Below are positions 1-5,339 of a DNA stretch of 5,886 nt, in pieces. Made by a program: the position numbers and the translations under genes. This stretch comes from SHLQ01 sp964610745. Lineage in GTDB: Bacteria; Actinomycetota; Acidimicrobiia; Acidimicrobiales; SHLQ01. The stretch spans positions 1 to 5,886 of the forward strand of contig CAZSYL010000103.1 of the NCBI GenBank assembly GCA_964610745.1, read 5' to 3'. The first letter of the stretch is position 1, and each line of letters opens with the position of its first letter. Under the pieces are notes generated by a model. That model saw only the letters and a program-made list of their open reading frames with translations, was not told the DNA's origin and did no database searches.

Positions 1-19
1 TTGCGATACTCGAAGGCCA

Positions 20-619
20 TCAGCTCACCTTGCGTCCAAGCCAACCGGCCATCTGCAATAGTACCGGCGCGTCCGGCCCCGGGTCGACAACAGGATCAAA
101 CGGGAATTCAGGGTCGTCCCGTCCTTCGGCGGGGATCATCTTGGCGGCCACGAGCGCTCCATGGAGGGATTCGTCAGGGATTTCAAGCGACTGGTTCGTC
201 GCTGTTGCAAGGTCCCACGCGTGGGTGGCGAGTTCCGCGGTGTAGGTAAACAAAGCCGGAGCCCCGGGCAACTCGCCCCACGGCACTTCAAACATCTGCT
301 CGAGCTTCGACGCATCTGCCCATGCTATTTGGGTGGCGTGGGCTGCTTCACCGAACGCTTCGCCATGGCCAGTCTCTAGGGCGACCGACTCGTCGGTCAC
401 CTCGCTCCAATGCCCGCCATTTCCGATGACAGCGACTCGGTTCATCACGAGATTGCAGTGGTTCAGCAGGTCCTTGACCGTGAACTCCAGACATGGCGTT
501 GAATCATCGAACTGATCGGCGCCTGCGCCATCGATGATTTCCCGCATCGATGAGACGACATGGGCGAGGCCGAAGCGAGGATCTTCTGGGGTGATCTGTG
601 GTGAAGTTGTTTCTGTCAT
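20..619 (-). CDS. TIGR03086-family metal-binding protein (mycothiol-dependent maleylpyruvate isomerase-like, DinB fold)
   Basis: The 199-residue product has the family layout. An N-terminal four-helix-bundle region carries TPCLEFTVKDLLNH (residues 41-54), matching the usual TPC-x-W-TV-x-DLLNH signature. A second motif, ELATHAWDLA, lies at 129-138, and a C-terminal AP-x-L-x-x-AGWLGR segment at about 184-196. The three expected metal ligands are present: His54, Glu129 and His133, with the Glu-x3-His spacing of maleylpyruvate isomerase. Proteins of this family are cytosolic, largely actinobacterial, and often presumed to use mycothiol; the substrate of this one is unknown. The ATG at 617-619 is the only plausible start, because the frame is closed upstream by a stop at 632-634. 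It is transcribed away from the WYL regulator gene and shares a short intergenic region containing a perfect palindrome, so control by that regulator is likely (inference). Family assignment is confident; the reaction is not known. Confidence 0.9.
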   Translation of the reverse strand: MTETTSPQITPEDPRFGLAHVVSSMREIIDGAGADQFDDSTPCLEFTVKDLLNHCNLVMNRVAVIGNGGHWSEVTDESVALETGHGEAFGEAAHATQIAWADASKLEQMFEVPWGELPGAPALFTYTAELATHAWDLATATNQSLEIPDESLHGALVAAKMIPAEGRDDPEFPFDPVVDPGPDAPVLLQMAGWLGRKVS

Positions 620-633
620 GCGCTCATCATTTC

Positions 634-639
634 AGCTTA
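634..639 (-). promoter_or_regulatory. Possible -10 element for the TIGR03086 gene
   Basis: Read on the minus strand this is TAAGCT, a TANNNT hexamer 14 nt before the ATG at 619. It would give a leader of roughly 8 nt containing GATGAG. No good -35 is visible. The hexamer abuts and shares one base with the palindrome at 639-663, so a protein bound there would interfere with this promoter. Confidence 0.35.
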
Positions 640-663
640 AACTGGCCATCCATTGGCCAGTTT
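639..663. promoter_or_regulatory. Perfect inverted repeat, probable operator of the divergent WYL regulator
   Basis: AAACTGGCCA (639-648) and TGGCCAGTTT (654-663) are exact reverse complements, separated by TCCAT. Ten matching pairs in a 62-bp intergenic region is far more than expected by chance. Placed against the presumed start at 682, the site covers about -43 to -19 of the regulator promoter. It also touches the -10-like hexamer of the opposite gene. Dimeric HTH regulators typically bind such sites next to their own gene, so autoregulation plus control of the TIGR03086 gene is the simplest reading. It could also form a hairpin, but no T-tract follows and it sits between divergent starts, so a terminator is unlikely. 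Confidence 0.75.
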
Positions 664-669
664 GTTTGA

Positions 670-675
670 GATACT
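670..675 (+). promoter_or_regulatory. Probable -10 of the WYL regulator gene (leaderless start)
   Basis: GATACT matches TATAAT at 4 of 6 positions, including the key A at position 2 and T at position 6. It ends exactly 6 nt before the GTG at 682. This would place transcription initiation at or next to the start codon, and no Shine-Dalgarno sequence precedes the GTG. The -35 region would fall inside the palindrome and is not recognisable. Confidence 0.5.
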
Positions 676-681
676 GAATTT

Positions 682-1641
682 GTGCGCGCCGACCGACTGA
701 TCGCTCTCCTCCTGCTCCTCCAGACGCGACCCAAGGTCACCGCTTCGCAGGTGGCCCAAGAGCTCGAGATTTCCGAACGAACCGCACGCCGCGATCTAGA
801 GGCCCTCGCGATGAGTGGAGTCCCCATCTATTCGACGCCTGGTCGAGGTGGAGGTTGGCAGTTGCTAGGTGGAGCCAAAACCGACCTTACCGGACTCTCG
901 TCGGACGAAGCGCAGGCCATCTTCCTCGCTGCTGGCCCCGGACTCGACCGGGCCCCAGAATTGAAGTCGGCGTTGCGCAAGCTTGCCGGCGCGTTGCCGG
1001 AAACGTTTCGCGCCGACGCCGAAGCAGCCGCGTCCGCCATCAAGATCGATCCCAACGGGTGGGGCCGAGTGGGTGATTCCTACTCGCCGCCGCACCTCGA
1101 AACCCTGACATCGGCGGTGATCGCTGGCAAGCAGGTCACCTTCAACTACGAAAGCCAGCGCAGCGCGCCATCGTCCCGCCAAGTCAGCCCACTAGGGCTC
1201 GTCACCAAGCGAAACATCTGGTACCTCGTCGCCAACACATCGAAGGGACTTCGCACTTTCCGACTCTCGAGAGTTCGTGATGCTGCGCTTCTCAATGAAC
1301 CGGTCGACCGTCCCGTTGGATTCGACCTTGAAGCGGAATGGGATCGCATCGTCACCGAAGTCGAATCGATGCGAAGCAGCGTCAAGGTCGACATCATTGC
1401 CGAGCCGGACACCGCCCGAGCACTCCGTTATCAGTTCGGCGAACGGATCACGTTCGGCCAAGCCGGTGCCGACGGTCGAATCCCTGCCCATATCGACGAG
1501 GTCGGCTGGCGGCCGCTCGCGGCTCAACTTGCCAGTCATGGCGATGCCGTCGAGGTAATAGATCCCACGGCGGAGCTGCGAGCCGAGTTCGAGCGGATTG
1601 CAACCGAGCTCAGTGCGGTCTGGCTTTCGGGTGAAGGCTGA
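682..1641 (+). CDS. WYL-domain transcriptional regulator with DeoR-type N-terminal HTH
   Basis: The 319-residue protein has the YafY-like three-part layout. A winged helix-turn-helix spans about residues 3-60: the recognition segment SERTARRDLEAL is at 31-42 and the wing GRGGGW at 54-59. A WYL domain spans about 137-205, with WYLVA at 180-184 and the basic FRLSRV motif at 193-198. A WCX-like C-terminal domain spans about 233-312. WYL domains are thought to sense ligands, in several cases nucleic acid; no ligand can be inferred here. Length is normal for the family. The GTG at 682 starts the HTH directly and lies 6 nt after a -10-like hexamer, favouring a leaderless transcript. The gene is divergent from the TIGR03086 gene and has a perfect palindrome upstream, so it probably regulates itself and that neighbour. 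Whether it represses or activates is unknown. Confidence 0.93.
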   Translation: MRADRLIALLLLLQTRPKVTASQVAQELEISERTARRDLEALAMSGVPIYSTPGRGGGWQLLGGAKTDLTGLSSDEAQAIFLAAGPGLDRAPELKSALRKLAGALPETFRADAEAAASAIKIDPNGWGRVGDSYSPPHLETLTSAVIAGKQVTFNYESQRSAPSSRQVSPLGLVTKRNIWYLVANTSKGLRTFRLSRVRDAALLNEPVDRPVGFDLEAEWDRIVTEVESMRSSVKVDIIAEPDTARALRYQFGERITFGQAGADGRIPAHIDEVGWRPLAAQLASHGDAVEVIDPTAELRAEFERIATELSAVWLSGEG

Positions 1642-1698
1642 CCGAACGCCGTATTGCTCTGGTCTGGTCGAGATCAGCGAACGGCAGGTTGATAGGAG

Positions 1699-2811
1699 CT
1701 AGATCTCGCGACGGACGCGATTACTAATGGCGCAAACGACTTCATAGGGGATCGTGCCAAGCGTGGCGGCAACATCCGTTGCCGATATCTCGGCCGCTCC
1801 TTGCCTACCGATCAGGACGACCTCGCTCCCGACCGAGATGCTCTCAACATCGGGACCGTTGCCGACATCGACCATGAGTTGATCCATAGTGACGACACCA
1901 ACGATTGGGTACGGCTTGCCACCGATGAGCACGTTGCCGCCGGACAGACCGAGGTCTCGGCGAACACCATCGGCGTAACCGATCGGCACGGTTGCGATCG
2001 TTGTGTCGGAAAGGGCTGTCCAACGGTGGCCATAGCCGACCGCCTCTCCCGCACGGATGGACTTCACGAACGAGACCTCCGAATGGAGCGTGAGCGCAGG
2101 GCTTAGATCGACCATCCCGGCGAGCGCCTCATCGGGGTTGATCCCATAGATTGAGATCCCGAGGCGAACCATCAATGGCTCGCCAGCCAACGAGCCCTGA
2201 CCCGTAATCGATGCAGCCGAGTTTGCGACGTGGAGTGCAAGCCCGGGTACCTGGTGGGCGACCGCTTCCCCGAACCGCTCGAGTTGATCAGCCGTGAACG
2301 GGTTATTGGGCTCGTCGGCGACCGGGCAGTGCGTCCACACTGCAGCAAGGTTCAGGTGACCTGATGCGGAGACCTTCGCACCGAACGAGCCGATTTCGTC
2401 AAGCTCGACGCCGACACGCCGCATGCCCGAATCGACGCCGAGATGGACATCAGCGACGATTCCAGCAGTCCTCGCGGCATCCGCGATCGCTTCGATCCCT
2501 GCGTCCGAATAGACCGTGGTGGTGAGGTCGTGGGCAATGGCGATAGCCATCGCGTTTGGAGGCGGTTCTGACAGCACGAGGATCGGCACGGTGATGCCTC
2601 CAGCGCGCAGCTCGACCCCCTCCTCGACGAGCGCTACCGCCAGCCAGGTCGCGCCACCAGCAATCGCTGCCCGAGCTGACTGAACGGCGCCGTGACCGTA
2701 TGCGTTTGCCTTGACGACAGCACACACCGGGGTCGGGGCGACCAATGCGGCGAGGTTTCGGACGTTCGATTCGATGGCGTCCAGGTCAATAGTGCAGGAG
2801 GTTGGCCTCAT
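1699..2811 (-). CDS. alr: Alanine racemase (PLP-dependent)
   Basis: This enzyme interconverts L- and D-alanine in the cytosol, supplying D-Ala for peptidoglycan. The 370-residue length is typical. The fold type III barrel begins with TIDLDAIESN (7-16). VVKANAYGHG (32-41) holds the PLP Schiff-base Lys34. The RLGISIYG phosphate/substrate motif is at 216-223. AVGYGHRW (257-264) gives the second catalytic base, Tyr260. VTMDQLMVD (307-315) contains the Met-Asp pair, and TIPYEVVCAISNR lies near the C-terminus. Arg132, which contacts the PLP ring oxygen in characterised enzymes, is present. The lysine normally carbamylated a few residues before it is Gly125 (HLGVDSG). The ATG is preceded by GAGG, 4 nt away. 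The gene converges on the WYL regulator and is divergent from the phosphatase gene, so it appears monocistronic. A broader-specificity amino-acid racemase is possible, but alr is by far the best call. Confidence 0.95.
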   Translation of the reverse strand: MRPTSCTIDLDAIESNVRNLAALVAPTPVCAVVKANAYGHGAVQSARAAIAGGATWLAVALVEEGVELRAGGITVPILVLSEPPPNAMAIAIAHDLTTTVYSDAGIEAIADAARTAGIVADVHLGVDSGMRRVGVELDEIGSFGAKVSASGHLNLAAVWTHCPVADEPNNPFTADQLERFGEAVAHQVPGLALHVANSAASITGQGSLAGEPLMVRLGISIYGINPDEALAGMVDLSPALTLHSEVSFVKSIRAGEAVGYGHRWTALSDTTIATVPIGYADGVRRDLGLSGGNVLIGGKPYPIVGVVTMDQLMVDVGNGPDVESISVGSEVVLIGRQGAAEISATDVAATLGTIPYEVVCAISNRVRREI

Positions 2812-2820
2812 CAGACCTCA

Positions 2821-2826
2821 ATGGTA
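2821..2826 (-). promoter_or_regulatory. Possible -10 of alr
   Basis: On the minus strand this is TACCAT, a TANNNT hexamer ending 9 nt before the alr ATG at 2811. It implies a leader of only a few nucleotides. No convincing -35 is seen. The element lies within the region that would serve as the -35 of the divergent phosphatase promoter. Confidence 0.35.
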
Positions 2827-2841
2827 CGAGGCCGCGCCGGT

Positions 2842-2847
2842 TACCCT
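2842..2847 (+). promoter_or_regulatory. Possible -10 of the phosphatase-renalase operon (leaderless start)
   Basis: TACCCT fits TANNNT and ends exactly 6 nt before the GTG at 2854, the same spacing as for the regulator at 670-675 and the oxidase at 5328-5333. A GGGGA run directly abuts the GTG, too close for a normal Shine-Dalgarno. A leaderless start is therefore the better explanation. Confidence 0.4.
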
Positions 2848-2853
2848 CGGGGA

Positions 2854-3429
2854 GTGCAGCTGATTCTGATTCGACACGGCCGTCCCGAACGCATTGATCA
2901 CGATCCCGATGGCGCCGATCCGGCCCTGACCGAGCTCGGCCACCGCCAGGCAGCAGCAATGGCGGAGTTTCTTGCCGACCAGGAGCTTTCGGCCATTTAT
3001 ACAAGTCCGCAGCTTCGCGCGATCGAAACCGCGCAACCGCTGGTGGCGTCGAAGGGCCTCGAGCCAACGATCGTCCCCGGCATTGCTGAGTTCGACCACG
3101 GCCACACCTCTTATGTCCCCGGTGAAGAGATGGGCCCGATCACCGACGCCGAACTCGAAGAGCTCATAGCCCGCGCCACCGCTAACGAATTCATTGAGCG
3201 AGTGCGCGCCGCGACGACCTCGATCATCGACGCCCATCCGGGCGAAACGGTTGCCGCGGTTTGTCACGGAGGGGTGATCTCGATCATCTTGAACGACATT
3301 CTCGGCACGCCGATCGAGACGTACTACGACTCCAAGTACACCTCGGTCACCCGTGTGTCTGCATCCCGAGAAGGACGACGATCAATGTCATCATTCAACG
3401 AGTGCCACTGGATTCGAGATCTCTCGTGA
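2854..3429 (+). CDS. Histidine phosphatase family protein (phosphoglycerate mutase-like)
   Basis: From the GTG at 2854 the product has 191 residues, usual for a single-domain branch 1 histidine phosphatase. The catalytic LIRHG motif is residues 5-9, with His8 the phosphorylated nucleophile. SPQLRAIETA (51-60) supplies the second phosphate-pocket arginine, Arg55. Glu79 is a candidate acid, and CHGG (137-140) holds the second active-site His138. The C-terminal FNECHW resembles the family's closing N-x-x-HL segment. Members dephosphorylate small phosphometabolites, nucleotides or proteins; the substrate cannot be read here. The frame stays open upstream with an ATG at 2821, but that start has no ribosome binding site and adds 11 residues before the conserved N-terminal strand. 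GTG 2854 starts exactly at the strand and is preceded by a -10-like hexamer. It overlaps the following oxidoreductase gene by 4 bp, implying co-translation. Confidence 0.88.
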   Translation: MQLILIRHGRPERIDHDPDGADPALTELGHRQAAAMAEFLADQELSAIYTSPQLRAIETAQPLVASKGLEPTIVPGIAEFDHGHTSYVPGEEMGPITDAELEELIARATANEFIERVRAATTSIIDAHPGETVAAVCHGGVISIILNDILGTPIETYYDSKYTSVTRVSASREGRRSMSSFNECHWIRDLS

Positions 3430-4421
3430 CCGAGAGCTCCGACCGCTCGGTCGTCATCGTCGGTGCCGGCCTGTCGGGACTGATTGCAGCACGAGAGCTA
3501 CTCGCTACTGGACGACACGTTCAGGTCATCGACAAGGGACGCGGAGTTGGTGGCCGTCTCGCCACCCGTCGGATCGGTGGAGCCAAGCTCGATCACGGTG
3601 CCCAGTTCTTCACCGTTCGCGGCGACAACTTCCAGAGCTTTATCGAACTCGCAATCGAATCGGGTGTGGTCGCCACCTGGTGCCACGGATTCGACTCAGA
3701 TGACGGGTATCCGCGCTACTTTTGTCCGGAGGGCATGACAGCACTCGCCAAGTGGCTGGCCGAACAGGTTCGCATGGCTGGCGCAGCAATCAGTCTCGGA
3801 GAACGGGTTGCACACATCGCAGTCGTCGACGGCGGCTGGCAGCTTCGCCTCGACTCGGGCACGGATGTCCGGGCTGACGACTTGATCGTGACGACCCCGG
3901 TTCCACAAGCTCTCGAGCTGCTCTCCAAGGGCGACGTCGAGGTCGATAGCGAACACCGGGCAGCGCTCGAAGCAATCGAGTACAAACCCACAATCGCCGC
4001 CCTCGTCACGCTCGACGCTGCGCCGAACATCGCTCCACCGGGAGGCGTGCAGCAGACCGAAGACAACATCTTCACCTTTATTGCAGACAACCAGCAGAAA
4101 GGAATAAGCGCCGAACCCGCTGTCACCTTTCACCTCAACGGGTCGCTGTCGAAAGCCCGATGGGACGACGACCCCGAACTTGTCCTCGCCGACGTATTGA
4201 TCGAGGCCGCGCCGTGGCTCGGTGACACCCAGGTTCTCGAGGCTCAGCTCAAGAAGTGGAAGTACGCTGGACCGCTCCAACCGCACCCCGCGCGATGTGT
4301 GATCGCGGCAGATTCGCCGGGTGCCCTGATCCTCGCCGGCGACGCCTTCGGTGGGCCAAAGGTGGAAGGCGCCTTCAATTCTGGCCTAGCTGCTGCTCGA
4401 GCTCTTCTCGACCGGTCCTGA
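3426..4421 (+). CDS. Renalase-like FAD-dependent NAD(P)H oxidoreductase
   Basis: The 331-residue product opens with a dinucleotide-binding strand and loop, VVIVGAGLSG (9-18), and Asp36 at the end of the second strand for FAD ribose. KGRGVGGRLATRR (37-49) and DHGAQFFTVR (56-65) follow; both are hallmarks of the COG3380/renalase group. KWKYAGP (277-283) and LAGDAFGG (303-310) with a downstream EGAFNSG form the C-terminal FAD-binding and active-site face. Bacterial renalases studied elsewhere oxidise abnormal NAD(P)H isomers back to NAD(P)+ and release H2O2; that role here is inferred from family resemblance. No signal peptide is seen, so it is probably cytosolic. The frame extends upstream to 3261, but that would overlap the phosphatase gene extensively. 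The GTG at 3426 overlaps the phosphatase TGA as GTGA, a classic translational-coupling arrangement, and begins just before the FAD motif. A different flavin amine oxidoreductase remains possible. Confidence 0.87.
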   Translation: MTESSDRSVVIVGAGLSGLIAARELLATGRHVQVIDKGRGVGGRLATRRIGGAKLDHGAQFFTVRGDNFQSFIELAIESGVVATWCHGFDSDDGYPRYFCPEGMTALAKWLAEQVRMAGAAISLGERVAHIAVVDGGWQLRLDSGTDVRADDLIVTTPVPQALELLSKGDVEVDSEHRAALEAIEYKPTIAALVTLDAAPNIAPPGGVQQTEDNIFTFIADNQQKGISAEPAVTFHLNGSLSKARWDDDPELVLADVLIEAAPWLGDTQVLEAQLKKWKYAGPLQPHPARCVIAADSPGALILAGDAFGGPKVEGAFNSGLAAARALLDRS

Positions 4422-4428
4422 CCGCGCT

Positions 4429-5268
4429 CTAGCTCCGGCCACCCTGCCTATTTCGACGCCGCGTTTCTGTGAGTATCTCGCCGAGCAACGGTTGATCGAA
4501 GTCCACAACAACGGGCACGTGTTCCTCTGCCCGCACGTGCTTGAACCAGTGTTCGGGTGAGCCGATCTGGACATTTCGGAGCGCAGGCAGCCAATTCACG
4601 GGGATGAAGCAGTAGTCGGTGTGATGACTCTCGAAGATGCCGGCGATCTCGGGTTTGAAGCGGGTCGGTTGCTCTCGTGGGTCACCGTGATCAAGTCCGC
4701 TGAACTCGTGATAGGCACTTACAAACCCGTGAGCTTCAAGGCGCGCGATCAGCTCGAGCATGTCCCAGTTCGGGTCGTTGCGATGGAAGACCGGATTGTT
4801 GTTGAAGTCTCCGGCAATGACCGTCGGCTTATCGAGCAACTTGCGATAGAGACGCATCATTTGGATAGGTTGCGACGCTGGTGGGTCTGTCTTGAACTTG
4901 ACCTGCGCCTGCTCGTTGAGCGCCCAGACCGCGAGCAGCTTGTGCATCACCGGTCCATTCACCGACACGGGGGCGATCCACTCAAGTCGCTGATCCCAAA
5001 TCCCGCCTTCGAGCTTGACGAAGGTCGGATCAAACGAGATCACACCGAGTCCTCGCTGTGCGTGTCTCCCTACCCAGGCCATTGCCGAATGTGTGGTTCG
5101 ATTCGCCTTCAGCAACCGCACCTCGTTCCCCGAACGCGCCGTCACGACAACATCGGCATCCAGACTTTCCACCAGGGGGAATCGTTTGTCGATCGCAGCG
5201 CCGACCGTCCACACGGCCAAGCGATACACACCCGCCGGTTTCGGCTCAATATCAGCGCCCTTGCTCAC
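4429..5268 (-). CDS. Endonuclease/exonuclease/phosphatase (EEP) superfamily protein with altered metal-site residues
   Basis: The EEP fold is shown by YRLAVWTVG near the N-terminus, KLLAVWA in the middle, VIAGDFNNNP (the GDFN motif), HHTDYCFIP (conserved Asp) and a C-terminal EEHVPVVVD matching the usual SDHxPV. EEP enzymes cleave phosphodiester or phosphomonoester bonds using a divalent metal. Here the Asn usually after the first Trp is Thr, the Gln-Glu metal ligand appears replaced (VVVTARS), and the Asp of SDH is Glu, while GDFN and the final His remain. Activity may be lost or changed. The start is uncertain. GTG 5268 gives 279 residues and lies 7 nt after a TAGGGT hexamer. GTG 5229 gives 266 residues and starts at the conserved domain. 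ATG 5319 gives 296 but leaves only 20 bp to the divergent oxidase gene. The C-terminal tail is Arg-rich. It converges on the renalase-like gene with a 7-bp gap. Substrate is unknown. Confidence 0.8.
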   Translation of the reverse strand: MSKGADIEPKPAGVYRLAVWTVGAAIDKRFPLVESLDADVVVTARSGNEVRLLKANRTTHSAMAWVGRHAQRGLGVISFDPTFVKLEGGIWDQRLEWIAPVSVNGPVMHKLLAVWALNEQAQVKFKTDPPASQPIQMMRLYRKLLDKPTVIAGDFNNNPVFHRNDPNWDMLELIARLEAHGFVSAYHEFSGLDHGDPREQPTRFKPEIAGIFESHHTDYCFIPVNWLPALRNVQIGSPEHWFKHVRAEEHVPVVVDFDQPLLGEILTETRRRNRQGGRS

Positions 5269-5275
5269 TCCATGG

Positions 5276-5281
5276 ACCCTA
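5276..5281 (-). promoter_or_regulatory. Possible -10 of the EEP gene
   Basis: On the minus strand this reads TAGGGT, a TANNNT hexamer ending 7 nt before the in-frame GTG at 5268. It fits the leaderless pattern seen at other starts in this window and is the main argument for that start. If the gene begins at ATG 5319 this assignment is wrong. Confidence 0.3.
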
Positions 5282-5295
5282 GTCGTCGGGGTCGT

Positions 5296-5310
5296 GCCCC
5301 ACTCCGGGGC
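5296..5310. repeat. Short GC-rich inverted repeat in the EEP/oxidase divergent region
   Basis: GCCCC (5296-5300) and GGGGC (5306-5310) form 5-bp arms around ACTCC. An alternative partner, GGGG at 5288-5291, can pair with the same CCCC. It lies about 30-44 bp before the oxidase start, a plausible operator position. In GC-rich DNA such short arms arise by chance, and it would be coding if the EEP protein starts at 5319. Confidence 0.25.
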
Positions 5311-5327
5311 TCGCTCCATGGCCGTGT

Positions 5328-5333
5328 AAGAAT
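5328..5333 (+). promoter_or_regulatory. Possible -10 of the alpha-hydroxy-acid oxidase gene (leaderless start)
   Basis: AAGAAT keeps the critical A at position 2 and T at position 6 and ends 6 nt before the ATG at 5340. No Shine-Dalgarno sequence lies between them. The spacing equals that at the regulator and phosphatase genes, supporting a leaderless transcript. Confidence 0.4.
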
Positions 5334-5339
5334 CCAGCT

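Noticed and set aside
1..19. Bases beyond the stop of the TIGR03086 gene
   Set aside because: Too short to assign to any gene or site.
43..53. AACCGGCCATC and another TGGCCAGT at 366-373 resembling the operator half-site
   Set aside because: Both lie within coding sequence of the TIGR03086 gene, are single half-sites, and short GC-rich matches are expected by chance.
1648..1685. Possible bidirectional terminator between the convergent regulator and alr genes (GCCGT/ACGGC with an inner CTGGT-CGAG-ATCAG stem)
   Set aside because: Stems are only 5 bp, one pair is G-U, and there is no T-tract on either strand; support is too weak to call a terminator.
2692..2853. Upstream extension of the phosphatase reading frame to 2692
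   Set aside because: The extension is antisense to the alr N-terminus and has no family similarity; the conserved LIRHG strand starts right at GTG 2854.
3261..3425. Upstream extension of the oxidoreductase reading frame to 3261
   Set aside because: It lies wholly within the phosphatase 3' coding region in another frame, and the FAD motif begins just after GTG 3426.
4410..4417. GACCGGTC palindrome at the end of the oxidoreductase gene
   Set aside because: It has no loop and no following T-tract, is coding, and 8-bp palindromes are common in such DNA.
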